Below are positions 41,788 to 51,181 of a stretch of 64,000 bases of DNA, piece by piece (the first letter of the stretch is position 1; every line of letters begins with the position of its first letter). The notes under the pieces are model-generated. The model did not search any database and was not told the DNA's origin. It saw only the letters and a program-made list of their open reading frames with translations. The position numbers were made by a program, and so were the translations under genes. Source of the stretch: Buchnera aphidicola (Aphis fabae) (lineage in GTDB: Bacteria; Pseudomonadota; Gammaproteobacteria; Enterobacterales; Enterobacteriaceae); the NCBI RefSeq assembly GCF_009069125.1, contig NZ_CP042427.1:570832-634831 (forward strand), written 5' to 3'.

Positions 41788-41821
41788 ATTAGAGAGGGAA
41801 AATTATCCTCTCTAATTTTTT
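41788..41821 (+). terminator. Rho-independent terminator of ychF
   Basis: A 10 bp stem (ATTAGAGAGG / CCTCTCTAAT) with an extra G-U pair closes a nine-base interval. It is followed on the plus strand by TTTTTTGG and more T. It has the highest GC content of any hairpin I found here. The minus strand lacks a T run, so it serves ychF rather than thrC, whose stop is only a few bases away. Confidence 0.8.
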
Positions 41822-41826
41822 GGTTT

Positions 41827-43116
41827 TTATTTATTTAATAAGAATTCTTTAAGTTGATTAAAATCTGGGTTTATATTATGAGATAATAGCGGTAAATCAA
41901 TTCTACATTTAATTTCATTTGGTAAAGTAATACTGTTTTTTAAAATATTTTCGACAGTATCTTTGAATTTAGATGGATGCGCTGTTCCTAAAAATAAACC
42001 ATATTCATCTTCTTTTAATTGATCATTTAATAATCGATATGCAATTGCAGCATGTGGCTCAGAAGTATATCCTAATTTAAAAAGTTCTTTGATTGTTTCC
42101 TTAGTTATCTTATCTGATACACTTCCAAATCTTAAATCATTTAAATTCCAATTATTTCTACGAAATAATTCCTCGATTCTAGGCCAATTATTTGGTTGAC
42201 TTATATCCATAGCATTAGAAAGCGTAGATATAGTTTTTTTTGGTTTCCATTGTCTATTTTTTAAAAATCTTGGAACAGTATCATTTGCATTTGTACAAGC
42301 TATAAAAGATTTAATTGGTAAACCAATAGATTTCGCTAGTAATCCAGCTGTTAAATTTCCAAAATTTCCACATGGAACAGCTATAACTAAATTTTTTTGT
42401 TGTTCTTCTGAAATTAATGAAAAAGCTTCAAAATAATAACATATTTGTGCTAATAAACGACTTATATTAATAGAGTTAGCAGAATTTAAACCTATTAATT
42501 TTTTTAATTTTTTATCATCAAAAGCTTTTTTAACTAAATTTTGACAATCATCAAAACTACCATTAATTGATATAGTTGTTATATTCTGCCCTAAAGTACA
42601 AAATAATTGTTCTTGTAAGAAACTAATTTTTCCTTTCGGATATAAAATAACTACTCGAATATTTTTCATTTTATAAAATGCATGTGCAACTGCAGCTCCA
42701 GTATCTCCTGATGTTGCAGTTAAAATAGTAAAATTTTCATTTTCTTTCTTCAAAGAAAAAATCATTTGAGCCATAAAACGGGCTCCAAAATCTTTAAATG
42801 CTAGTGTTGGACCATGAAATAATTCAAAACAACTTATATTTTTATTAATTGAAACTTTTAATGGTTTTTGAAATGAAAAGGCTTTTTTTACATATTCATA
42901 TATTTTTTTTTTAGATATTTCATTATCAATAAATTTAGAAAGTATTTCAGTACTTCTTGTAATAAAATCCATTTTTAATATGTCTGATAATTCAAAAGGT
43001 GTAATGATTGGTATTTTTACTGGAAAAAATAATCCTTGTTGTTGTCCTAATCCAAGTTTGATAGCAGTTTCAAAATTAACTTGTTCGCTATGATTTTTTA
43101 AATTATAAAGTTTCAT
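41827..43116 (-). CDS. thrC: Threonine synthase
   Basis: ThrC converts O-phosphohomoserine to threonine with PLP, the last step of the pathway. The product has 429 residues (E. coli 428). The PLP-lysine is in GPTLAFKDFGARF near residue 107, the phosphate-binding ATSGDTGAAVAHAF near 138, and PCGNFGNLTAG near 243. AGGATAAAA before the ATG supports the start. It lies three bases after thrB and is the last gene of the minus-strand thrABC operon, whose product the aphid host cannot make. Confidence 0.98.
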   Translation of the reverse strand: MKLYNLKNHSEQVNFETAIKLGLGQQQGLFFPVKIPIITPFELSDILKMDFITRSTEILSKFIDNEISKKKIYEYVKKAFSFQKPLKVSINKNISCFELFHGPTLAFKDFGARFMAQMIFSLKKENENFTILTATSGDTGAAVAHAFYKMKNIRVVILYPKGKISFLQEQLFCTLGQNITTISINGSFDDCQNLVKKAFDDKKLKKLIGLNSANSINISRLLAQICYYFEAFSLISEEQQKNLVIAVPCGNFGNLTAGLLAKSIGLPIKSFIACTNANDTVPRFLKNRQWKPKKTISTLSNAMDISQPNNWPRIEELFRRNNWNLNDLRFGSVSDKITKETIKELFKLGYTSEPHAAIAYRLLNDQLKEDEYGLFLGTAHPSKFKDTVENILKNSITLPNEIKCRIDLPLLSHNINPDFNQLKEFLLNK

Positions 43117-43119
43117 TTT

Positions 43120-44049
43120 TTATCCTATTTTTCGAACACCTTTTGTATCTATATAACAAATATGAACAAATCCTGTTTTATTTTTCAAATAGTTGTTTTT
43201 CAGCCATAAAGATATTTTTTTAGCAATTTTAATGTTTTCTGAAACAGCAAAAATAGTTGGTCCTGAACCAGATATACCACAACTTATAGCACCTAATTTT
43301 TTAATTTCTTCTTTGTTTTTAAAAAAATTAGGAAGTAATTTACTACGATATGGTTCTGCGATCAATTCTTTCATACATCTTGCTGCTAAATTAGATTGTT
43401 GAGTATATGATGCATGAATAAAACTAGCTAAATAACGGCTATTTTTAACACAAATATCTTTTGTATATTTTTTAGGTAAAATTTTTCTTGCTGATGCAGT
43501 AGATAATTTTACTCCTGGCCAAGCAACTATCCAAAACCAAGTTGTAAAATTAGGTATATTTTGACTAATTATATGAGAGTCTTCTAAGATTAATTGAAGC
43601 CCTCCAAGATAAGATGGAGCAACATTATCGTAATGAATACTTCCGGAGATTTCTCCCTCTACTTCTCCCATAAGTAATAGCAATTCTTTTGAATTTAATG
43701 GATTATTAAAAATTTCATTAATTGCAACTAAAGTGGCAACTATAGAACAAGCACTAGAACCTAGTCCTGATCCACTAGGTAAATTTTTTTCTAGAATTAT
43801 AGAAACTGGGATATTTTTTTGTATTATTTTGCAAAATTTAGACCAACATTTCCAGACAATATTTTGTTCTGTATTTGTAGGCAACTGATTAGAAAATATT
43901 CCTTTATTAATCAATTGAAAATTTTTTGATAATTTTATTGTTATACAATCACCTAATAATTCACCATTTATGGGTTTAATGGCTGCACCTAAAATATCAA
44001 ATCCAACTCCAACGTTACCAATAGAAGCTGGTGCATAAATTTTAATCAT
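43120..44049 (-). CDS. thrB: Homoserine kinase
   Basis: ThrB phosphorylates homoserine. I take the ATG at 44049 as start: it gives 309 residues (E. coli 310) with the family N-terminus MIKIYAPAS, and GGAG stands seven bases upstream. A longer in-frame reading adds five residues (MWSTV) and would cover that ribosome site. The GHMP-kinase motif [13 protein letters not shown] near residue 90 and [11 protein letters not shown] near 257 are intact. Twenty-one bases separate it from the thrA stop. Confidence 0.96.
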   Translation of the reverse strand: MIKIYAPASIGNVGVGFDILGAAIKPINGELLGDCITIKLSKNFQLINKGIFSNQLPTNTEQNIVWKCWSKFCKIIQKNIPVSIILEKNLPSGSGLGSSACSIVATLVAINEIFNNPLNSKELLLLMGEVEGEISGSIHYDNVAPSYLGGLQLILEDSHIISQNIPNFTTWFWIVAWPGVKLSTASARKILPKKYTKDICVKNSRYLASFIHASYTQQSNLAARCMKELIAEPYRSKLLPNFFKNKEEIKKLGAISCGISGSGPTIFAVSENIKIAKKISLWLKNNYLKNKTGFVHICYIDTKGVRKIG

Positions 44050-44070
44050 TACTGTACTCCACACTGACGT

Positions 44071-46518
44071 TTATAATATTGTACGTAGTAGGTCGGCAAA
44101 TACTCCAGAGGCAGTAACATTGTTACCAGCACCATATCCTCTTAATACAAGAGGAATCGGTTGATAATAATTTGTATAAAATGTCAGTGCATTTTCACCA
44201 TTTTTAACTTTGTATAATGGATTATTACTATTTATTTCTTCAATCTTTACTGAACATTTTCCTCCTTTTTCTATTGTTCCAACAAAACGTAATACTTTTC
44301 CTAAATTTCGTGCTTTTTTAACTCTTTCTATAAAAGGAACATCCATCTCTTTTAATTTATATAAGAATTCCTTAATACTTTTACATTTTTTAAAATACTC
44401 GGGTAATATTGGTTCAATGTTAATATCTTCTAATTCTATTTTATATCCTACTTCACGTGCTAAAATCAATAATTTTCTAGCTACATCTATTCCTGATAAA
44501 TCGTCACATGGATTTGGTTCTGTAAAACCTAAATCTTTAGCTTGTTTAGTGGCATCTGACAATAAAATATTTTCTTCTAATTTGCCAAATATAAAAGATA
44601 GCGAACCAGATAATATTCCTTTGAAACAAATTAAATTATCACCTGTATTAAATAGATTTTGTAATGTTTGTATAACAGGTAATCCTGCGCCAACATTAGT
44701 CTCATATAAAAATTTTTTATTTTCTTTTAATGCAGTAGTTCTTATTTCATTATAATATTTTAATGGACTAGTATTAGCTTTTTTATTTGATGTAATGACA
44801 TGGAATCCTTTTAAAAAATAGTTCACATATTGTTTAGATAAAATTTCATCAGAAGTACAATCAATTAGAACTGAATTTAAAAAAGAATTATCTTTTAATA
44901 ATTTATTTAGTATTTCAAGATTAAATCTTTCTTTTGACTCTTGGAAAGCTTTTTCCCAATTTTTTAAATCAATTAAATCATTTAAAAATAATATTTTTTT
45001 AGAATTTGCGATAATACGAATTTTTATTTCTATATTTTTGCTCGCTAAAAAATTTTTTTGTTGTAATATTTGTTTGATTAATGATTTTCCTACTCCACCT
45101 ATTCCAATTAAAAAAACATTTATAATTTTTTTATTATAAAATAATGCATTATGAATAATTTGCATGCTTTGTAAAATATTCTCTTTTTTAATTACTAACG
45201 ATATAGAATATTTTGAAGATCCTTGTGAAATTGCAAGAATATTAATTTTAGATTTTCCTAAAGAAGAAAAAATTTTTGAAGCAATATCGTATTTTTGAGA
45301 AATATTAAAACCAATTACAGATAATATGGATAAATTTTTAATTATATTAATATTGTTTAAAATTTTTTCTTGTAATTCTAATGGAAATAATTGATTTAAT
45401 AAAATGAGTATTTTTTGTGTTTCTTTTTCTAAAACACAAAAACTAAAATTATTTTTTGATGATGATTTAGTAATTAATATAATGTTAATATTTTCTTGTT
45501 CAAGTAGATTGAATATCTGTGTAATTGTATTATTTTTTTGTTTTATTAAATCACCAGATATTGTAAACATTGCGATATCATCTATATTAGTTACACCTTT
45601 TAGAATATCTTTACTATGATTGCTTTTTTTACAAATTAATGTACCTTTAGATTCAATGTTAGAAGTATTTTTAATAATACATGGTATATTAAATTTTTTA
45701 AGTGGCTCGATAGTTCGTGGATGTATTACTTTAGCTCCAAAATAAGATAATTCCATTGCTTCTTCATATGATATTGAATTTAATAAAAAAGTATTAGATA
45801 TTTTTTTTGGATCCGAAGTAAAAACACCATCAACATCTGTCCAAATTTCACATAATTGTGCATTTAAACAGCAAGCTAATATTGCCGCAGAATAGTCTGA
45901 TCCATTACGCCCTAATAATGCTAGTTCGCCTTTTTTATTTCCTGAAATAAAACCTGGCATTAAAATAATATTATTTTCATTTATATTAATTTTACTAATA
46001 CGTTTTTTAGATTCATTAATATCAACTGAAGAATTTAAAAAACTTCCTGTAGATATAATATTTTCAATAGGATTTATGATAGTAACTTGATGGTATCTAG
46101 ATTTTAATATATTTTTCATAATCCAAATTGAAAGTATTTCTCCACGAGACATTATAATGGCTTGTATATTGTCAGGGTATTTTTTAAATGATGTAAAATT
46201 ATTTATTATTTTTTTTAATTCATTAAATTCAATTTCAATTATTTTTTTTGTTTCTTCATATAAAAAGTAAGATTTTATTTGTTTGATATTTTGTATTATT
46301 TCAATAAATATTTTTTCTGCAAGTTCAATTTGTTCTAACATTTCATTAATATTAATGTTTTTTTCAACAATATTAACTAGATAGTTAGTTATTTTAGCTG
46401 GCGCAGAAAGAACTATTGCAACTTGTTCATAATTTTTATTTTTTTCTATGATATCAGCCGCACATAAAAATTTTTCTGCATTGGCTAATGAAGTTCCACC
46501 AAATTTTAATAGTTTCAT
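44071..46518 (-). CDS. thrA: Bifunctional aspartokinase I / homoserine dehydrogenase I
   Basis: ThrA catalyses the first and third steps of threonine synthesis. The product has 815 residues (E. coli 820). The aspartokinase domain (about 1-290) begins [15 protein letters not shown] and contains [13 protein letters not shown]. Two ACT-like regulatory segments occupy about 300-460. The dehydrogenase domain has the NAD(P) motif [12 protein letters not shown] near residue 470, and [11 protein letters not shown] and [12 protein letters not shown] near 620-650. AAGGA is ten bases before the ATG. I find no threonine/isoleucine-rich leader peptide and no attenuator upstream, so the E. coli thrL control seems lost. 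Confidence 0.98.
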   Translation of the reverse strand: MKLLKFGGTSLANAEKFLCAADIIEKNKNYEQVAIVLSAPAKITNYLVNIVEKNININEMLEQIELAEKIFIEIIQNIKQIKSYFLYEETKKIIEIEFNELKKIINNFTSFKKYPDNIQAIIMSRGEILSIWIMKNILKSRYHQVTIINPIENIISTGSFLNSSVDINESKKRISKININENNIILMPGFISGNKKGELALLGRNGSDYSAAILACCLNAQLCEIWTDVDGVFTSDPKKISNTFLLNSISYEEAMELSYFGAKVIHPRTIEPLKKFNIPCIIKNTSNIESKGTLICKKSNHSKDILKGVTNIDDIAMFTISGDLIKQKNNTITQIFNLLEQENINIILITKSSSKNNFSFCVLEKETQKILILLNQLFPLELQEKILNNINIIKNLSILSVIGFNISQKYDIASKIFSSLGKSKINILAISQGSSKYSISLVIKKENILQSMQIIHNALFYNKKIINVFLIGIGGVGKSLIKQILQQKNFLASKNIEIKIRIIANSKKILFLNDLIDLKNWEKAFQESKERFNLEILNKLLKDNSFLNSVLIDCTSDEILSKQYVNYFLKGFHVITSNKKANTSPLKYYNEIRTTALKENKKFLYETNVGAGLPVIQTLQNLFNTGDNLICFKGILSGSLSFIFGKLEENILLSDATKQAKDLGFTEPNPCDDLSGIDVARKLLILAREVGYKIELEDINIEPILPEYFKKCKSIKEFLYKLKEMDVPFIERVKKARNLGKVLRFVGTIEKGGKCSVKIEEINSNNPLYKVKNGENALTFYTNYYQPIPLVLRGYGAGNNVTASGVFADLLRTIL

Positions 46519-46620
46519 ATTTCATGAATCCTTAAATTTATTTCATAAAAAACTTGTATTGTTTATAATTTATTTTTATTAGAAATATATTTCTCCTGCA
46601 TTATATGTAAGTTTATTTAT

Positions 46621-46655
46621 AGTAAACTAGAATAGTATAGTAAACTAGAATAGTA
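46621..46655. repeat. 18 bp tandem duplication
   Basis: The unit AGTAAACTAGAATAGTAT occurs twice head to tail; the second copy is identical for 17 bases. It lies in the thrA-hpt spacer. Such short exact tandems are uncommon in the rest of this window and probably arose by replication slippage; no function can be assigned. Confidence 0.85.
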
Positions 46656-47184
46656 ATTCTATTATGATAAGATTATAAATAGATATTAATATTTGATGTA
46701 ACATCTTGAGAGTTAAAATTAATAAGTATTTAAAGTAATTTAATTATTTTATTAGGTAGTTTTTTAATAAGAGTCAGATTTTTAATTGAAAATATATTTA
46801 AATTTATTGTTATTAGTATAACTTATATGCTATTAATTTTATCATAAATTTAGTTTGTTTTTTTTAAATAATATTAAAAAAATAATTTATTAATAACATT
46901 TTATATTTATAAAATAATTTTAAATAATAAGATTATTTATGCAGGTATTTGTGTAAATATATTAAAAAATATATATATTTAAGATATAGCATAAATAAAA
47001 ATAATAGAATAATTACATAAAGTATTTAATTAATATTTGTAAATATAATAATTTTTATAACATAATGATTATTATTATTGCAATAGTTTAAAAAATAAAT
47101 ATTTCAATTTTTAATTGAGTATTGAAATTTTATCTATTATTAATGTTTTTTATTTTTAATCAATATCAATTAGATTGTTTTTAG

Positions 47185-47190
47185 TATAAT
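47185..47190 (+). promoter_or_regulatory. Candidate -10 element of hpt
   Basis: A perfect TATAAT lies 37 bp before the hpt ATG. No good -35 hexamer stands at the usual distance (the 17-base position reads AATATC). In this AT-rich spacer a chance match is likely, so the call is tentative. Confidence 0.25.
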
Positions 47191-47226
47191 AAAATTATAA
47201 TTTAAATTAAAAAATCAATTAATATT

Positions 47227-47760
47227 ATGAAACATATTATTAAAGTTATTTTTTCTGAAAAAGAATTAGGTATTCGTGTTGGTGAATTAGGGCGAGAAAT
47301 TACTAAAAAATATAGAAATAGCAAAAATAAAATGATATTAATTGCTCTATTACGTGGTTCATTTGTATTTATAGCAGATTTATGTCGTAGTATTACAATT
47401 GAACATGAAGTGGATTTTATGACTACTTCTAGTTATGGTCGTGGAATTATATCTAGTGGAGATGTAAAAATTATAAAAGATTTAGATGAAGATATCTATA
47501 ATAAAAATGTTTTAATTGTTGAAGATATTATTGATTCTGGAAAAACTTTAAGCAAAGTATTAGGTATTTTAAAGCTTAGAAATCCAAAATCTTTATCAAT
47601 TTGCACACTTTTAGATAAACCTGAATGTCGTGAAGTTAATATTAATATTGATTTTGTAGGTTTTTCTATACCTGATGAATTTATAGTGGGTTATGGAATA
47701 GATTATGCTCAATGTTATCGTTATTTACCTTACATAGGAAAAGTAGTTTTTAAAAAATAA
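47227..47760 (+). CDS. hpt: Hypoxanthine phosphoribosyltransferase
   Basis: Hpt converts hypoxanthine (and guanine less well) plus PRPP to IMP. The product has 177 residues (E. coli 178). The PRPP-binding motif [14 protein letters not shown] near residue 98 and the [11 protein letters not shown] loop near 40 are conserved; [15 protein letters not shown] near 150 is the base-binding region. Salvage fits a symbiont that draws purines from its host, while PRPP comes from prs. It converges on panC with a gap of only 12 bp. Confidence 0.97.
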   Translation: MKHIIKVIFSEKELGIRVGELGREITKKYRNSKNKMILIALLRGSFVFIADLCRSITIEHEVDFMTTSSYGRGIISSGDVKIIKDLDEDIYNKNVLIVEDIIDSGKTLSKVLGILKLRNPKSLSICTLLDKPECREVNINIDFVGFSIPDEFIVGYGIDYAQCYRYLPYIGKVVFKK

Positions 47761-47772
47761 AAATATTTATTT

Positions 47773-48630
47773 TTAATTTGGTAATTTAAATTTTTTATTA
47801 TCAATTAAACGAGTAGTTCCTAACCAAACAGATGCAAGAATAATGTTTTGTTTGTTTGTTTTAGAAAAAACATCTAGTGTTTTAGAATTATATACATTAA
47901 ATATATCAACTAGAAATCCTTTTTTTATTAGAGATATTTTTGCAAGATTTATAGTTTCATATAATTTTCTCCCATTATTTTTTAAAATAATATTTATTGT
48001 CGATCTTATAATTTTATATAAAAATGGAGCTTTTTTTAATTCTAACGCATTTAAATATCTATTTCTTGAACTAAAAGCTAATCCATTTTTTAGTCGAATT
48101 ATAGGTAAACTAATAATTTTTATTGGATAGTTTAATTCTTTAACAAAAGTTTTTACTACTAATAATTGTTGATAATCTTTTTCTCCAAAAAATGAAAAAT
48201 TAGGTTGTATTAGATTAAATAATTTTCCAATTATTGTTGTTACTCCTATGAAATGTCCAGGTCGTGATTTTCCTTCAATGATTTTAGATAATTTAGGTAC
48301 TTGGATATAGGTATGCATTTTTATACCATTAGGATAAATTTCAGATATTTTAGGGGCAAATAAAATATCTATTTTTTCATTTTTTAAAATTAAGCAATCT
48401 TCTAAAAAAGTTTGAGGATATTTTTTTAAATCTAATGTATTATCAAATTGCATAGGATTAATAAAAATACTTACAATAACAATATCTGCATATTTTTTGG
48501 CTAGTAAAATTAATTTTATATGACCTTCATGTAAATTACCCATAGTAGGAACTAGTGCTAATGTTTTTTGTTGTTTTTTAAAAAATTGAATTTTTTTATA
48601 TAAAGTATCTATTTTTTTTATTATGTACAT
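47773..48630 (-). CDS. panC: Pantothenate synthetase
   Basis: PanC condenses pantoate with beta-alanine, using ATP, to give pantothenate. The product has 285 residues (E. coli 283). The nucleotide-binding MGNLHEGHIKLI near residue 31 (HxGH type), FINPMQFD near 58, FFGEKDYQQLLVVK near 147 and FSSRNRYL near 187 are family motifs. It follows panB on the minus strand by 33 bp. No panD, panE or ilvC is in this window, so the sources of beta-alanine and pantoate reductase activity are not visible. Confidence 0.97.
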   Translation of the reverse strand: MYIIKKIDTLYKKIQFFKKQQKTLALVPTMGNLHEGHIKLILLAKKYADIVIVSIFINPMQFDNTLDLKKYPQTFLEDCLILKNEKIDILFAPKISEIYPNGIKMHTYIQVPKLSKIIEGKSRPGHFIGVTTIIGKLFNLIQPNFSFFGEKDYQQLLVVKTFVKELNYPIKIISLPIIRLKNGLAFSSRNRYLNALELKKAPFLYKIIRSTINIILKNNGRKLYETINLAKISLIKKGFLVDIFNVYNSKTLDVFSKTNKQNIILASVWLGTTRLIDNKKFKLPN

Positions 48631-48663
48631 AATGGTTTTATTTTATAGGATATTTGAAATTTT

Positions 48664-49455
48664 TTAAAAACTATTTTTTTCGTTAGGAAAAATACCTTTT
48701 TTCACTTCATAAATATATGCTTTAATTGCATTTTGAATACTTCCATTTTGAGAAAGAAAATTTTTTGTAAATTTTAGTTTTTTACCCTCAGTAATTCCTA
48801 ATAGATCTTGCATTACTAGTATTTGTCCATCGGTGTAATTTCCAGCTCCTATTCCAATTACTGGGATAGACAATCTTTCAGTTATTATTTTTGATAATTT
48901 TGCAGGAACGCATTCTAATACTAGCATTTTAATTCCTGCATCTTCAAGTAATAAAGCTTCTTCTATTATTTTACTTGCGTCTTTTTCAGTTTTTCCCTGA
49001 ACCTTATATCCACTTAAATAGTTTATATGTTGTGGAGTAAGTCCTATATGTCCGCATACTAATATTGAATGATTCGATAATTCCTTAATAATATGAATTA
49101 AGTTTTTTCCACCTTCTATTTTAATCATATTAGCACCGGATTGAATAATTTTAGAAGTATTTTTTAATGCTTGATTTATTTGGTAATAAGACATAAATGG
49201 CAAATCAGATATTAAAAAAACATTTGGAGCACCTTTTCTTACTGCTTTTGTATGATATTCAATATTTTGAACTGTAACAGGTATTGTTGAGTTATGACCT
49301 TGAATTGTCATACCAAGAGAATCTCCAACAAGTATAATTGGGATTCCTTGGTTTGCAAATAACTTGGCAAAACTAAAATCATAAGCTGTAATTGCAGCGA
49401 ATTTATTTTTTTCATTTTTCCAATTCTGTAATGTAGAAATATTAATAGATTTCAT
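48664..49455 (-). CDS. panB: 3-methyl-2-oxobutanoate hydroxymethyltransferase
   Basis: PanB adds a hydroxymethyl group from methylene-tetrahydrofolate to ketoisovalerate, the first step to pantoate. The product has 263 residues (E. coli 264). The metal and substrate site is visible in [13 protein letters not shown] near residue 43. DLPFMSY near 83, KIEGG near 113, GHIGLTPQ near 136 and [15 protein letters not shown] near 200 are conserved. Upstream, the dksA terminator at 49503-49542 suggests panB-panC has its own promoter, which I cannot identify. Confidence 0.97.
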   Translation of the reverse strand: MKSINISTLQNWKNEKNKFAAITAYDFSFAKLFANQGIPIILVGDSLGMTIQGHNSTIPVTVQNIEYHTKAVRKGAPNVFLISDLPFMSYYQINQALKNTSKIIQSGANMIKIEGGKNLIHIIKELSNHSILVCGHIGLTPQHINYLSGYKVQGKTEKDASKIIEEALLLEDAGIKMLVLECVPAKLSKIITERLSIPVIGIGAGNYTDGQILVMQDLLGITEGKKLKFTKNFLSQNGSIQNAIKAYIYEVKKGIFPNEKNSF

Positions 49456-49502
49456 CTTTAATCCGATTTTTAATAAGTTAATTTGAATATAAATTAATTA
49501 AA

Positions 49503-49542
49503 AGGATACTCGAGATAATTTAATGTATCAATCGAATATCCT
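49503..49542 (-). terminator. Interrupted hairpin after dksA
   Basis: The arms AGGATA-c-TCGA-GATA and TATC-aa-TCGA-a-TATCCT pair over 14 bases, with one mismatch and a two-base bulge. The stem lies 11 bp after the dksA stop on the minus strand and is followed by TTTTAATTAATTT. Its GC content exceeds its surroundings. It probably ends the dksA transcript before panB. Confidence 0.6.
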
Positions 49543-49553
49543 AATCTATATGA

Positions 49554-50009
49554 CTAACCAGCCATTTGTTTTTCTCTAATTTCTGCTAATGTTTTACAGT
49601 CAATACATAAACTTGCAGTTGGTCTGGCTTCTAAACGACGTATTCCAATTTCAATTCCACAAGAATTACAATAACCAAAATCATTATTTTTTATTTTTTT
49701 TAAAGTTAGTTCAATTTTTTTTATTAATTTTCGACTTCTATCTCGGTTCCTTAGTTCTAAACTAAATTCTTCTTCTTGTGCTGCTCGATCAATGGGATCT
49801 GGAAAATTAGTCGATTTATCTTGTATATAGAGTAGAGTATGATTGATTTCAAATTTTAATTGATGTTTCCATGTTTCAAGAATTTTTTTAAAATGTAACA
49901 TTTGACTTTCATTCATATATTGTTCGTCTATTTGTTTTTGATAAGGTCTTAATCCAGCTATAGAAAGAACATTTAAAGAAGATTTTTTTTTTTGTTTTTC
50001 TTTTTCCAT
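49554..50009 (-). CDS. dksA: RNA polymerase-binding transcription factor DksA
   Basis: DksA enters the secondary channel of RNA polymerase and, with ppGpp, tunes rRNA and amino-acid promoters. The product has 151 residues, the E. coli length. The coiled-coil tip [12 protein letters not shown] near residue 71 is intact, and the zinc site is complete (CNSCG near 114, CIDC near 135). AGGA lies eight bases before the ATG. An A11 run in codons 6-10 (plus-strand positions 49983-49993) is in frame. Retention of a global regulator is notable in a genome with few regulators. Confidence 0.97.
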   Translation of the reverse strand: MEKEKQKKKSSLNVLSIAGLRPYQKQIDEQYMNESQMLHFKKILETWKHQLKFEINHTLLYIQDKSTNFPDPIDRAAQEEEFSLELRNRDRSRKLIKKIELTLKKIKNNDFGYCNSCGIEIGIRRLEARPTASLCIDCKTLAEIREKQMAG

Positions 50010-50288
50010 AGTGTTTTCCTAGTAAAAAATTTTAATGTATAAATTTTAAAAAAATATTCTTCTTTAGAAGAATAAGTATATATTATAAATAATCTATAAA
50101 TATTTTTATATGTAATATATTTTATTTTTTTACAAATAATTTTTATATTGAGTACAATATTTTTAGAAAATTATTAAAAACTAATTTTAACACAAACTTT
50201 AATTAAATATGTTTTTATACAGTTATAGGTTTACTTAAATTAATATTTATTTTAACTATTAATTTATTAATAAGGAAAATTTTAAATA

Positions 50289-51086
50289 ATGGAAAAAAAA
50301 ATAAAAAAATTTGCTTTAGGAGTAGAATATAATGGAGAATATTATCATGGTTGGCAATGTCAAAAAAAACATCCTTCCGTTCAAGAAGAAGTAGAACAAT
50401 GTTTGTCTAAAATTGCAAATCATAAAGTCGATGTTATTTGTGCTGGTCGAACTGATTCTGGTGTTCATAGTATAGGGCAAGTAATTCATTTTCAAACTAC
50501 TTCTATTCGAAGTACATATGCTTGGACAGTAGGTGTAAATACTTATTTATCTAAAAATATTTCAATTACATGGGTTAAGGAAGTTCCTGAGTATTTTAAT
50601 GCGCGTTATAGTGCTATCAGACGTACTTATCGTTATATAATATATAATTCTGTTTGTCGTTCTAGTATTTTATATAAAAAATCAAATCATGTTTACAAAA
50701 AGTTAAATGTTTTAAAAATGAATTCTGAAGCACAACATTTATTAGGAGAACATGATTTTTCTTCTTTTCAAGCCTTAGGTTGTCAATCTTATTCAGCTCG
50801 AAGAAAAATAACAAAAATAAATGTTTATCGCATAAATAATTTAGTTATGATTGATATTACAGCAAATTCTTTTTTATATCATATGGTTCGAAATATAGTT
50901 GGTTCTTTAATTCAAATTAATTCTATTAACCAAGAAAATATTATGAAAAATTTATTAAAAAAAAAAAATAGAAATTATGCAGGTCCTACTGCTCCTGCAA
51001 AAGGTTTATATTTATTATATGTTCAATATCCTAAATGTTTTAACTTACCAGTATTTGAAGATATTTTTTTTAAAATAAAAGAATGA
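50289..51086 (+). CDS. truA: tRNA pseudouridine(38-40) synthase
   Basis: TruA makes pseudouridine at positions 38-40 of the tRNA anticodon arm. The product has 265 residues (E. coli 270). The catalytic aspartate is in [11 protein letters not shown] near residue 57. [15 protein letters not shown] near 110 and HHMVRN-like [11 protein letters not shown] near 200 are conserved. An A12 run at 50957-50968 (residues about 223-227, LKKKN) is in frame and matches the E. coli spacing. AAGGA lies 12 bases before the ATG, somewhat far. In E. coli truA is elsewhere, so it has moved next to mrcB in this lineage. Confidence 0.97.
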   Translation: MEKKIKKFALGVEYNGEYYHGWQCQKKHPSVQEEVEQCLSKIANHKVDVICAGRTDSGVHSIGQVIHFQTTSIRSTYAWTVGVNTYLSKNISITWVKEVPEYFNARYSAIRRTYRYIIYNSVCRSSILYKKSNHVYKKLNVLKMNSEAQHLLGEHDFSSFQALGCQSYSARRKITKINVYRINNLVMIDITANSFLYHMVRNIVGSLIQINSINQENIMKNLLKKKNRNYAGPTAPAKGLYLLYVQYPKCFNLPVFEDIFFKIKE

Positions 51087-51181
51087 TTTTTTAAATAAAA
51101 AATAAATTTTAAAAGTGTATTTAAGTTTTTAAATCAAATATAATTTTTTAATAATAAGATGTTTAATTAATAAGGTCTTTA

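Larger units (their letters stand above)
46519..47226. other. 708 bp gene-free spacer between divergent thrA and hpt
   Basis: This is the only spacer above 300 bp in the window. It separates the divergent thrA and hpt genes and is roughly 85 % A+T. I see no open frame with recognisable protein similarity, no tRNA, and no clear terminator. It contains an 18 bp tandem duplication (46621-46655), a 14 bp perfect palindrome AGAAATATATTTCT (46581-46594), and TATAAT at 47185-47190 before hpt. It may be the remains of an erased gene that has lost all similarity. Confidence 0.7.

Noticed and set aside
44210..44755. A 181-codon plus-strand open frame inside thrA
   Set aside because: It lies fully antisense to the conserved homoserine dehydrogenase domain, and the composition follows from the thrA codons. 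No independent evidence.
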